The notes under the pieces: model-generated
What the model saw: the letters and a program-made list of their open reading frames with translations, nothing else
The model's database searches: none
What the model was told of the DNA's origin: nothing
NCBI GenBank assembly: GCA_963573385.1
Contig: CAUYLG010005263.1
Location: 1 to 64,000, forward strand
DNA: 64,000 nucleotides
Reading direction: 5' to 3'
Origin: Cacajao melanocephalus
Taxonomy: Eukaryota; Chordata; Mammalia; Primates; Pitheciidae
In this document: positions 35,310-46,592 of the stretch, piece by piece
Layout of the letters: every line of letters starts with the position of its first letter
Position numbering within the stretch: the first letter of the stretch is position 1
Made by a program: the position numbers and the translations under genes

Positions 35310-36556
35310 CTTTATGGGTTTATCTACCTTTATCTTTGAAGTTGGTGACTTTCAGATAGGGTCTCTGAATTGATGTCCTTTCTGTTGATGTTGAAGCTAT
35401 TTATTTTTGTTTTTTCATTTCCTTCAGGCTCCTCTGTTGCAGGACTGCTGGAGGTCCACTCCAGACCCCGCTTGCCTGGGAATCACCTATGGGGGCTGCA
35501 GAACAGCAAGGATTGCTGCCTGTTCCTTCCTCTGGTAGCTTCATCTCAGAAGGGTACCCACCAGATGTCAGCCAGAGTTCTCCTGTAAGAGGTTTCTCTT
35601 AGGATATACGGGGCTCAGGGAGCCATTTGAGGAGGCAGTCTGTCCCTTCTGAGAGCTCAAGTGCTGTGCTGGGAGCTCTGTTGCTTCCTTCAGAGCTGTT
35701 GGGCAGGGATGTTTAAGTGTGCTGAAGTGGGACTCAAAACCGCCCCTTTTCCCAGGTGCTCTGATTTGGGAAGGTGGGGCTTTATTTCTAAGTCCTTGAT
35801 GGGCTGCTGCCTTTTTTCAGAGATTCCCTGCCCAGAAAGAAGGGAGTCTAGTCACAGTCTGCCTGCACAGGCCTTGCTGAGCTACCACAAGCTCTGCCCA
35901 GCTGCTGTGTAAACTTCCCTGTGATTTTGTTTACACAGGCAAGGTTAGAACTGCCTCAGTAGTGGTGGATGCCCCTCCCTCTCCAAGCTTGACCATCCCA
36001 GGTGGAGCTCAAACTGCTGTGCTGGCTGCAAAAATCACATGCCAGTGGGTCTCAGCTTGCTGGTCTTTGTGGGGGTAGAACCCGTTGAGTCACATCACTT
36101 GGCTTCCTCCCTTCAGCCCCCTTTTTTCAGGGGAATGAATGGTTCTGTCTTGCTGGTGTTCTAGGCACCAGCTAAAACAGCTGCCCAGTTCTGTGCTGGA
36201 AACCCATGGCGCTGGGGTTTTTGGCACTGGTGAGAATCTCCTGGTCTGCGGGCTCTAAAGACCATGGGAAAAGAGCAATATCTGAGCCGGGGTGCCTGAG
36301 TGTCCAGAAAAGTCCCCAGTGGCCTCCCTTAGGTAGGAGGAGGAGTTCTCTGGCCCTTTGCATTTCCCAGGTGAGACAACACCCAACCCTACCTTGGTTT
36401 GCCCTCCTAGGGCTATACCCATTGTCCAGCCAGCCCCATTGAGATGAACCTGGTGCCTCAGTTGGAAATGCAGAGATCACTTACTTCTGCATCACTCTTG
36501 CTGGGAACTGCGCTCTGGAGCTGTTCCTATTTGGCCATCTTGGCAGAAGTCCCTGA
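35310..36556 (-). promoter_or_regulatory. L1 5'UTR, unexpanded form
   Basis: About 1.25 kb, homologous to 2708-4258 but with one 19-base unit (about 35949) and one shortened copy of the 178-base unit (about 36105-36245). It serves as an internal comparison for the expanded L1. Confidence 0.8.
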
Positions 36557-36714
36557 GACCTTTAATTTAAATTCTGGAGCTCAAGGATCTGTGAGACTCC
36601 CCATCACATTCTCTCAGCTTCTGCTTGGGATTCTTGTCCTTGGCACTAGAGACATTTTTTCTGCCTAGGTAATTTCAAAATGCAAATTACAATAGAAACA
36701 ACAACAGTAAAATC

Positions 36715-36960
36715 ATATAACATCTATTGAAAATGATGGTGTAATCACTTTTATATGCATTTTCTCATTTAACACAACAACTTAATGAGCGAGGCCTTGT
36801 CAGATGCCTCATTTGAAAGAAGAGGAAACTGAGGATTAGAGGTGTAAATAAATTGCCTAAGATCCACAGCATGCATGTGTTGAACCTTGGAATTGCATCT
36901 AATTCTGCTTGGTTACAAAGCCCAGGTCTTAATTACTAGGAATATTACCTCCTTCTTTGC
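36715..36960 (-). mobile_element. MIR SINE, antisense
   Basis: AGAGGAAACTGAGGATTAGA, TTGCCTAAGATCCACAGCAT and the tRNA-side end can be followed in order. A weaker MIR-like stretch lies at about 37145-37275. The rest of 36557-37909 is unique. Confidence 0.75.
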
Positions 36961-37914
36961 TCCATGATTTAACATTTCAAAGTGATTTCTGAGATGTACT
37001 GTTTGACTTCCTATTAATGCCAAATTAGAGGTTTTACATTAAAAAGCTTTTATTTTTGGTAGAATGTCACCAAGAATGAATGGCCATGCAGTAATAATAT
37101 TTTCTATCTTGTGCAGTGTTTTACTATATAGGACATATTTTCAGTATTTGACCCTCACATGAATTCTTTAAGGATGCCTATTCTAAAGATGAAAAGTTTG
37201 GTTTTTGAAAAATCGAGGAACATGCCTAAGGTCATGTGTGAATGGCAAAATTGAAACATGGAACACGGTCTTTGACAACAACCATGCCATTCTTCCTAAT
37301 GTAGCATGGTGTGTTACTGCTTGCCAGGACTAAATGCTCCAAAGCATCTCTGATATGAAATTTCAGCTGTGTGCTAGCCCTGCTATGTTCTGGAATTGAT
37401 AAAAGAATAAAGCATAAGAATATGTACACAGTTTTATGTACACCAGAATTCTAATAATCATTTGAGGTTTTATATGCCAAGAAAAAGACTGGTATCCTAT
37501 AGGACATTCTAAGAATTCTTCCCTCAGTAACCAGGACAAAGTGAACCTCTGATGCTGTTGCCTTATGACCACTATACCTGCCATATCCTCTGTATATCAG
37601 AAAGTCAGTTTTCTGTAGGCTTCCTAGTACAGTATATTCTGGTGGAGTATTTGTTTCCATGCCACCAGATCTATGGTAAATTTCATGTCATAAATTTTAT
37701 TTTTCTTTAATGTTGAATTGCACTGTCAAATAATTTTAGTAGCATCTTTATTAGGGGTACATCAGTTTTCCCAACTGCTACAGCCTGGCAATATAATTTC
37801 CTGAGTCAGCCCCTTGATTAAAGAGAAAGTGTTTCAGGGTGAACAGAATGTGTCAGCTCCTCAGTAAAACCCATTCAATAACAAATATCACATGCTGTAC
37901 TTATTAAGAGCTCT

Positions 37915-38276
37915 TGATATCATTTGATTGTGTCCCTACCCAAATCTCATCTTGAATTGTAACTCCCACAATTCTCATGTGTTGTAGGAGGAACCCAGTG
38001 GGAGGTGATTGAATCATGGTGACAGGTTTTTTTTCATGTTCTTCTCATAATAGTGAATAAGTCTCATGAGATATGATGGTTTTAAAAACAGGAGTTTCCC
38101 TGCACAAATTCTCTCTCTGCTTGCCGCCATCCATATAAGATGTGACTTGCTCCTCCTTGCCTTCTACTATGTTCGTGAGGCCTCCCCAGACATGTGGTAC
38201 TGTAAGTCCATTAAACCTCTTTTTGTTTTCAGTCTTGGGTATGTCTTTGTCAGCAGAGTGAAGACAGACTAATACA
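37915..38276 (+). mobile_element. THE1-type 5' LTR
   Basis: It starts TGATATCATTTGATTGTGTC and ends GACTAATACA. It holds CCATTAAACCTCTTTTTG, the usual polyadenylation-region stretch. Confidence 0.95.
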
Positions 38277-39952
38277 GTAAATAGGTACCAGTAGAGTGAG
38301 GTCCTGCTGAAAAGATACCTGAAAATGTGGAAGTGACTTTGGAACTCGGTAACAGGCAGAGGTTGGAACAGTTTAAAGGGCTCAGAAGATGATATGAAAA
38401 TGTGGGAAAGTTTGGAACTTCATACAGACTTGTTGAATGGCGTTGCCCAAAATACTGATAGCAATATGGACAATAAGGTACAGGCTGAGGGGTGATCTCA
38501 GTTGTAAATGAGGAACTTGTTGGGAACTGGAGCAAAGGTGACTCTTGTTATGTTTTAGCAAAGAGATTGATGACATTTTGCCCCTGCTCTAAAGATTTGT
38601 GGAACTTTGAACTTGAGAGAGATGATTTAGGGTATCTGGCCGAAGAAGTTTCTAAGCAGCAAAGCATTCAAGAGGTGACTTGGGTACTATTAAAGGCATT
38701 CAGTTTTATAAGGGAAGCAGAGCATAAAAGTTCAGAAAATTTGTAGCCTGATAATGCAGTAGAAAAGAAATCCCATTTTCTGAAGAGAAATTCTTGCTAG
38801 CTGCATACATTTTCATAAATAACAGGCAGCTGATTGTTAGTCTCTAAGACAATGGGGAAGATGTCTACAGGGTATGTCAGAGGTCTTCATGGCAGCCCCT
38901 CCCGTTACAGGCCTGGAGGCTTAGGAGGAAAAAATGGTTTTGTGGGCTAGGCCCAGAGTCCTCATGCTGCTGTGTGCAGTCTGGGGAATTGGTGCCCTGT
39001 GTCCTAGTCATTCCAGCCTTGGCTGAAAGGGGCCAACCTGAGAGCTCAGGCCATGGCTTCAGAAGGTGGAAGCCCAAAGCTTTGGAAGCTCTCGTGTGAT
39101 ATTGAGCCTATGAGTGCCCAGAAGTCAAGAATTGGTGTTTGGGAACCTCCACCTAGATTTCAGAAGATATATTTTCATGAGGCAGAGTCCTCATGATTAA
39201 CCTCTGCTAGGTAAATATGAAATGGAAATGTGTATGGGAGCCCCCACACAGAGTCCCTCCTGAGGCACTGCCTAGTGGAGCTGTGAGAAGAGGGCTACCA
39301 TCTTCCAGACCCAAGAATGGTAGATCCACCTACAGCTTGTACCATGTACCTGGAAAAGTCACAGACACAATGCCAGCTTATAAAAGTAGCCAGGAGGGAG
39401 GCCATACCCTGCAAAGCCACCGGGGCTGAGCTGCCCTGGACCATGGGAACCCACCTCTTGTGTCAGCATGACACTGCTGTTAAAGACATACCCAAGACTG
39501 GGAAGAAAAAGAGATTTAATGTATGTACAGTTCCACATGGGTGGGGTGGCCTCGCAATCATGGCAGAAGACAAGGAGGAATAAGTCATATCTTCTGTGGA
39601 TGGCAGCAGACAAAGAGAGAGAAAGCTTTTTGGAGCATTAAGATTTGACTGCCCTGCTGGATTTTGGACTATGTGGGGCCTGTAGCTTTTTTGTTTTGGC
39701 CAATTTTTCCCATTTGGAATGGATGTATTTACCCAATGCCTGTACCCTCACTGTATTTAGGAAATAATTAACTTGCTTTTGATTTTATATGCTCATAGAC
39801 AGAAGGGACTTACTTTGTCTCAGATGAGACTTTGGACTGTGGATATTTGAGTTAATGCTGAAATGAGTTAAGACTTCGGTGGACTGTAGGGAAGGAATTA
39901 TTGATTTTGGATGTAAAAGAGACATGAGATTTGAGAGGGCCTAGGGGCAGAA
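38277..39952 (+). mobile_element. THE1-type internal region
   Basis: Follows THE1 internal order (GATTTGACTGCCCTGCTGG, TGTATTTACCCAATGCCTGT) except at 39473-39626. No functional open frame; the longest are below 90 codons. Confidence 0.9.
39473..39626 (-). mobile_element. Inverted LTR fragment inside THE1 internal region
   Basis: Read backwards it matches the 3' half of the element's own LTR (about 40118-40272), including CCCATGTGGAACTGTA and the unusual GAGGCCACCC. The 5' LTR has GAGGCCTCCC there, so the piece is closer to the 3' LTR. It replaces roughly 30-50 bases of expected internal sequence. Confidence 0.85.
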
Positions 39953-40289
39953 TGATGTGGTTTGGCTGTGACCCCACCCAAATCTCATCTTAAATTACAA
40001 CTCCCACCCAGTGGGAGGTAATTAAATCATGGCAGTGGGTCTTTCCCATGCTATTCTCATGATAGTGAATAAGTCTCACGAGATCTAATGGTTTTAAAAA
40101 CAGGAGTTTCTCTGCACAAGCTCTCTGTCTCTTTGCCTGCTGCCATCCATGGAAGATGTGAATTGCTCCTTGCCTTTTGCCATAATTGTGAGGCCACCCA
40201 ACCCATGTGGAACTGTAAGTCCATTAAACCTCTTTTTCTTTCCAGTCTTGGGTGTGACTTTATTAGCAGTGTGAAAATGGACTAATACA
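39953..40289 (+). mobile_element. THE1-type 3' LTR
   Basis: It starts TGATGTGGTTTGGCTGTG and ends GACTAATACA. It is 337 bases versus 362 in the 5' LTR, because of small deletions. Confidence 0.95.
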
Positions 40290-40539
40290 GCTCTGCTTAT
40301 ATGAAGTATTAAAGTTCAGCTGGCAACACCATTCTTCAAAATACCAGAGCAGAATTTTACCTCATATTTAAATATCAAACAATCAGACTTCATCTTAACA
40401 AATTGCCTTGTATGATTGTCAAAAGCAACAGCAAGAGAAATCCTTAGCAAATTACTGATTAGGAAGTGAAATTGTTTCTGTAGCAACTTGATGTATTCTA
40501 GGTAAAGAAGCAAAGCTGTCTTTTCAAACTCTAATTTTT

Positions 40540-41223
40540 GTCTAAAAAATTTTATTGAATTAAAATTCACATAAAGCTGGGCATGGTGGCTCATGCCTGT
40601 AATTCTAGCACTTCGGGAGGCTGAGGAGGGCAGATTGCCTGAGCTCATGAGTTCAAGACCAGACTGGGCAACACAGTGAAATCCTGTCTCTACTAAAAAT
40701 ACAAAAAAATTAGCTGAGTGTGGTGGCATGTGCCTGTAATTCCACTTACGTGGGAAGCTGAGGCAGGAGAATTGCTTGAACCCAGGAGGTAGAGGTTGCA
40801 ATGAGACAAGATAGAACCACTGCACTTCAGCCTGAGCAACAGAGCAAGACTCCCTCTCAAAAAAAGAATTAAAAATTAAAATTTACATAATATAAAAGTA
40901 ATCATTTTAAAGTAAACAATTCACTGGCATTTTTTATGTTCATAATTTAGTTCCAAAACATTTTATCACCCTAAAAGGAAACACTATACCCATTATCCAG
41001 TTATTCTCCATTCCTCCCTCCTCCTAGTCACTGGTAACCACTGTTCTGTCTCTGTGGATTTACTTATTCTTGATATTTCATATAAATTGGATCATACAAT
41101 ATGTGACCTTTTGTTTCTGTCTTATTTCACGTAGTATAATGTTTCTGAGATTCATCCACATTGCAGCGTTTATCAGTATTTCATTCCTTTTTATGGCTTC
41201 ATAGTATTCCATATGCCCCATTT
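40540..41223 (-). mobile_element. Old L1M 3' region, antisense, split by Alu
   Basis: ATTGAATTAAAATTCACATA, TCACTGGTAACCACTGTTCT and AAATTGGATCATACAATATG are typical of older L1M 3'UTRs read backwards. An Alu (40577-40865) lies inside. Bases 40295-40539 are unique. Confidence 0.8.
40577..40865 (+). mobile_element. Alu, sense
   Basis: GCTGGGCATGGTGGCTCATG to GACTCCCTCTCAAAAAAAG. Direct repeats of the GAATTAAAATTCACATAA type flank it. Confidence 0.95.
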
Positions 41224-43140
41224 TTTTCAACTTTTATTTTAGATGCAGAGGGTACATGTGCAGATTTGTTACCTGGGTATATTTTGTGACACTGAGATTT
41301 AGGGTATGAATCCCATCACCCAGGTACTTAATAGTTAGTCAAACTTTGCCCACCTCTCTTTCTCCCCTCTAGTAGTCCCTCATTTTTATTGCTGCCATCT
41401 TTATGTTCATGAGTACCCAATGTTTAGGTCCCCTTATAACTGAGAACATGTGGTATTTAGTTGTGTGTTTCTGTGTTAATTCACTTAGGATAATGGCCTT
41501 CAGCTACATCTATGTGGGTTCAGAGGACATGATTGTGTTTTTTTCTATGGTTGCATAATATTTCATGGTGTATATGTACCACATTTTCTCTGCCCAGTCC
41601 TCCATGAATGGGCACCTAGGTTGATTCCATGTCCTTGCTATTATGAATAGTGCTATAATGAACATGTGAGGCATATGTCCTTTTGGTAGAAAGACTTGTT
41701 TTCTTTTGATATATATTCAGTAATGGGATTGGTGGGTCACATGGTAGTTCTAAGTTCTTTGAGAAATCTCCAAACCGCTTTCCATAGTGACTGGACTAAT
41801 TTACATTCCCACTAACAGTATATACGTGTTCCCTATTTTCTGCAGCTTCACCAGCATGTTTTTTGACATTTTAATAGTAGACATTCTGCCTGGTATGAGA
41901 TGGTATCTCATTGTGATTTTAATTTGGATTTCTCTGATCTGCAAGTTAGTGCCTATCTAATGACATGCAGCATTTTTTCATGTTTGTTAGCCATTTGTGT
42001 GTCTTCTTTTGAGAAATGTCTGTTCGTGTCTTTTGCCCATTTTTTTTAAATAAGGTTGCTATTATTTATTCAATTGTTTAAGTTTCTTATAGATTCTAGG
42101 TATTAGACCTTTGTTGGATGAATAGTTTGCTAATATTTTCTCCCATTCTGTAGGTTGTCTGTTTACTCTCTTGATAGTTTCTGTTGCTGTACAGATGTCC
42201 TTTGGTTTGCTTAGGTCCCACTTGTCAATTTTTGTTTTGGTTGCAATTGGTTTTAAGAACTTAGCCATAAATTCTTTCTCAAGACTGATGTTCAAAATGG
42301 TATTTTCTAGATTTTTTCTAGGGTTATTATACTTTAATATCTTACATTTGTATCTGTAATCCATCTTGAGTTAATTTTGCTATATGGTGAAAAGTAGGGG
42401 TCCAGTTTTATTCTTCTGCATATGACTAGCCAGCTATCCCAGCACCATTTATTGAATGAGTCTTTTCCCCATTGCTTACTGATTTTGTTAGTGTTGTCAA
42501 TGACCAGATGGCTGTAAGTGTGTGGCTTTATTTCTAGGTTCTCTGTTCTCTTTCATTAGTCTATATATCTGTTTTTGTACTAATACCATGCTGTTTGGTT
42601 ATTGTACCTTTGTAGTATAGTTTGAAGTTGGGCAATGTGATGCCTCAGGCTTTGTTCTTTTTGCTTAGGACTGCTTTGGCTACTTGGGCTATTTTGGGGT
42701 TCCATATGATTTCTAGAATAGTCCTATGAAAAATGACATTGGTAGTTTGATTGGTATAACGTTGACTCTGTAGATTGCTTTGAGTAATATGGCCACTTTA
42801 GTATTGCTTTTTCCAATGAGCATGGAATGTTTTTTCCATTTGTTTCTCTTGTTTATGAATTTTTAAAAGCAGTGTTTTATAGTTATCTTGTAGAGATCTT
42901 TCACCTCTTTGGTTAGATGTATTCTTAGTTATTTTATTTTCTTTTGTGGCTATTGTAAACGGGGTTGAATTATTGATTTGGCTTTCAGCTTGAATGTTAT
43001 TGGTGTATAAAAAATGCTACTGATTTTTGTACATTGATTTGTATCCTGAAATTTTACTGATGTTAATTATTGGTTTCAGGAGACTTTTGGCAGACTCTTT
43101 AGGGTTTTCTAGGCATAGGATCATATTGCCTGTGAAGAGA
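41224..43140 (-). mobile_element. Primate L1, antisense, 5'-truncated
   Basis: T-rich start, then 3'UTR (ATGCAGAGGGTACATGTGCA, CATCACCCAGGTACTTAATA), then the ORF2 C-terminal region read backwards to about 43140. The 100-codon open stretch 42364-42062 is ORF2 protein (for example [20 protein letters not shown]). It is a usual 5'-truncated insertion and no longer coding. Confidence 0.93.
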
Positions 43141-44885
43141 GAGAGCATACTCTTCGAGACAAAAAGAAAGTGAAAAGAGGTGGATACTAGGCTAAACATT
43201 TTGCATATGTTATCTAATTGTCAGTAATGAGCTAGTAAGCTGGATTTTCAAAAAAAAAAAATCCCAGATTTGTCACATTTACCAACTTCTGTATTATAAA
43301 TATTTCCATCAAAGCTGATTTCAAGTTACCCACAGGACATCACTGAATGCAGAGTTTAAATGAAATGCACACATTTGTTTCTCTTAAGTTGTAAGAGCTG
43401 GCTGCAGCATACCATGAATCCTCATAGCAACTTAACATGGTAGGTGTTACTATCAGAGATATTTAAGCCGATTATCCATGGTTACAATGGCTTAGAAATT
43501 ATAGTAGTTAAATTGAAATTGGGGTAGTCAATTCTGTCTATAATTTTCGTACTTTTCCTGTTACATCTCACTATGCCTGAAAAATAAGTATATATTGAGA
43601 GCCGTTTTGGTATCAAGCATTGAAGACACACTGGTGATATCTGCAAGTAATGAAGAAGACATACATGAAACCTTAATACTTGACATTATGTCGATTTTCT
43701 ACTCACCCATATGGGAAGTGTAACAAAAGTTTTCAGAATTTCTAAGAAATGTAAAATAGGAATAAATTTACTAAAAACGCAATGCAGTGGAAGGGAAACA
43801 TTTGATGTATCCTCCAGGTTTTGTTTTGTTTTGTTTTTGTATGCACATACTCATTATGTTACTGTTTAAAAGAGTTGGGAATTGAATCATGTCCATATTT
43901 TTTTTGAAATAGGAAAGACTTAAATGCAATGCCCCCTTTCCTGTCATTCCACTAAAGAAACATGAGCCCATTCTGCTTTTCTAGTTTGTCTCGGAGAGAA
44001 TTTGATAATGCCACAAGATAATATAAGACAACAAAGAAATGGGCCCATTTGCAAATCCCACCCAAGGTGATCAAAGGTGTTTCATTTTCTTTTGATTGAT
44101 TTCTCATCTGTTTCTATTCTCTGTTTAATTGGAAGGAATTGGCTGAGAGTACTTAGTGTCTAAACCTATTAGAATCAATTCCAAATTCTGTTTACCAAAC
44201 TCAAATGGGTACTCAGGCTCATAGTCTTAAAAAAAAAAGCCTAATAAGCCATACTTCTAATTATGTTTCCTGGATTAAGTAGTTTTCCTAAAATTGTGCC
44301 AAAGTAGAGTCTCAAAAACATTTATGACATGGCCTAGTAGATGCTTATAGAGGTTTTAATGCCTCAGTGGCCTGAAAGAATGAGAAGACCTCTCCAAGTA
44401 GCTAATTTGCCACCTGCCTAACACCATGTCCATGACAGTTACACAGTCAGTTGAAAGAGAGCTAAATTACCTCTTCGCTCACAATCTCTGGTCAAACTTA
44501 TTACATCCCAGGTTACAACAGCATTATAAAAAGAGAGGCTTAGAGGCTCATAGAATTGAAACTGTTAGTGAAAGTCAGGGTGTCTCAAAATGACTGCTGG
44601 ACTGTGTGGATTCTGAATGAAAATTCTAGCAAATCTAGAGGTTAGGGATAATGAGTAGAAGGCAGGTGATGGGAAAAAGTTTGTCCTGTAGGTCTTCATT
44701 TTCTAATATCAAATGTGTGTCTTGGCTGACTGGGCAACAAGGTCAATAGAACCCAGGGGCTACTGTCTATGGAGTCATTGAGAATTGATGAGGAAAGAGC
44801 CAGTATCTCTCCTTTCAGAGCTATGTGAGAGGCTCTCCCCAAACTCCTTGACTTTTCACGTGGGCGGATCAGCCATGGCCACAGT
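43141..44885. other. Mostly unique; weak MIR at 43420-43545
   Basis: The stretch CTCATAGCAACTTAACATGG with the following 100 bases resembles antisense MIR. Otherwise no gene or repeat is recognised. Confidence 0.45.
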
Positions 44886-44889
44886 AGAG

Positions 44890-45095
44890 GAGATGTATCA
44901 AGGTAGCAAAGCTTGTGGATTCTGGAATCAGAGAGCTTGGGTTTAAATTCCAGCTGTGTGTCCTTGGGCAAGTCACTTAACCACTTTGTGACTAAGTTTT
45001 ATCATCTGTAAAATGGGGATAGTAATAGTATGCCAGCCATAGACCTGTATGTAATATGCTGAGAGGTAAATGCTATATGGGTGCTTAATACTTTG
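44890..45095 (+). mobile_element. MIR SINE, sense
   Basis: TTGGGCAAGTCACTTAACCA, GTGACTAAGTTTTATCATCT and GTAAAATGGGGATAGTAATA give a clear MIR core. Confidence 0.92.
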
Positions 45096-45339
45096 AGTAC
45101 CTCTCCCAGTTAAAGCTCGCCAAGTTGAGAGCCATAGGAGTTGTCAAAGTTCTGGCTGTAGCTCCTTGATTGTTTCACTCTACATGTTGAAGACTGCTAT
45201 GACAACCACCAGCCTAAACACATTTTCAGGTCACAGGTTGGCCTGCATGAAGGACAGGTCAGTTCTGAAGAGGTGATGTTCCTGAAATAAGTGCTAATCC
45301 AAAGACAGAAAGAATGGTGGTGGGTACTCAGCTCCTTAT

Positions 45340-45585
45340 CCTTCAGTTGAGGTGAATCTACACTGTCTCCTAAGGTGCCCCAGTCCTTTTAAGCTCCAGT
45401 TACCCACAATGGTAACTGGGTGGATAATACATGTTATTACTGGCATTCTTTTCTTTCTTCCTTTCCTCATACTCCATTTCTTTATTGTTGTTTTCTGGGA
45501 TCACCTTGCAAATAAACTACTTGCACTTGAATCCTTTTCCAGTTATGGGAGACCCAAATTAAGGGAGGTTTCATGGCTTTTTTGG
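45340..45585 (+). repeat. Probable ancient LTR 3' end
   Basis: GGATCACCTTGCAAATAAAC followed by TACTTGCACTTGAATCC is a pattern seen in ancient LTRs. The family is uncertain. Confidence 0.4.
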
Positions 45586-46463
45586 AGTGTCGTAAATAAC
45601 TATTGAATTGCATGGATTATTTTTTTTTAATTTCATTGAGATAGTATACACTGTTTGGAAACTTTAAAAGGCTAGTGCAAGTTTTTATGCTTCTGTGTTT
45701 CTTATGTACTGATTTTTTTTTTAAGTGAGAAAAGATCTGGACTTAGAGGACTCAAGCTGCTGCTAACTAGCTGTACTTTTTAAAATCTCTGTTTTAACAT
45801 ATGACACTATGTACACATTATTGTAATAATTAGTTAAAATAATATATGTAAAATGATTCCAAAAGGCTGTATTTCACTGGGGTTTTGTTTTGGTTTTGGA
45901 ATTTTTCCAAGTTGACATGGTTTCTTCATTTCTCATTCCACAATGTAGAGTATTCATTAATATTGAAAAGAGAACTAATTCATTCCTATTATTATGACTT
46001 ATCTTCTGTTATTCAGTTTTGGTTATCATTTCAATTTCAACTTTTCAACAACCTTATCTTCCTTGCCATTTTGGCAGCCATCTGATAACCTAGCCAAGGT
46101 TTGGATGTCTTGTAGAAGCAGGGCAATGAATTTTGGAGCTATGTATTTCAGATCCTAGTATTTAAGCTCTAAGTTGTAAATTGCATGAGAGATTTCAATT
46201 AATAATGTTAAGAATATTTCTTTTTCCATTATATAAGCAATTCATGTACTGTTTGACTAATGCTTGTGCCAAGTATGAGTTTACCAAACTACTAAGCCAC
46301 AGGAAAATTCAAACCTTACAGCCTTTTCCTGTGATTAAAAAATAATGAAAAGAAATGTATGTTCATAAAAATAAAGGAACATTACATGGCTTGTTATATT
46401 AGCTAGTTCAGAAAGCACTTTTCATTAAAAAGTTTAACTACTCACTTTTAAAAAATTAAATTT
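45586..46463. other. No gene or clear repeat seen
   Basis: AT-rich unique sequence. Confidence 0.4.
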
Positions 46464-46592
46464 AGCTGGGAATAGTAACATGCCTCTGTAATTTCTGCTA
46501 CTTGGGAGGCTGAGGCAAGAAGATCACTTGAGGCTGGGACTTTGAGACCAGTCTGGCAAAACAGCAAGACCCTGCCTCTAAAGAAAAAAGAA
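46464..46592 (+). mobile_element. Alu monomer (FLAM-like), sense
   Basis: One arm only: AGCTGGGAATAGTAACATGC to GACCCTGCCTCTAAAG. AATTAAATTT on both sides is the likely target duplication. Confidence 0.8.

Larger units (their letters stand above)
33374..36556 (-). mobile_element. LINE-1, antisense, 5' end kept, 3' part missing
   Basis: Minus-strand order is 5'UTR 36556-35310, ORF1 35309-34228, then ORF2 to 33374, where it stops abruptly inside the endonuclease/linker coding. The 5' end shows the L1 motif (CCAAGATGGCC read on the minus strand). L1s usually lose their 5' end, so loss of about 4 kb of the 3' end implies a later deletion or rearrangement. No poly-T marks the break. Confidence 0.93.
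37910..40294 (+). mobile_element. Complete THE1-type MaLR element, sense
   Basis: Two LTRs in the same direction (37915-38276 and 39953-40289) flank a 1.68-kb internal region. A 5-bp target duplication GCTCT lies at 37910-37914 and 40290-40294. The internal region has no long gag or pol frame. MaLR elements are ERVL-related and moved using proteins supplied by other elements. The internal region carries an inverted LTR piece at 39473-39626. Confidence 0.95.

Noticed and set aside
38269..39613. Several 60-88-codon frames as remnants of retroviral genes
   Set aside because: THE1 internal regions are non-coding relative to gag/pol; the frames are on both strands and match no viral domain.
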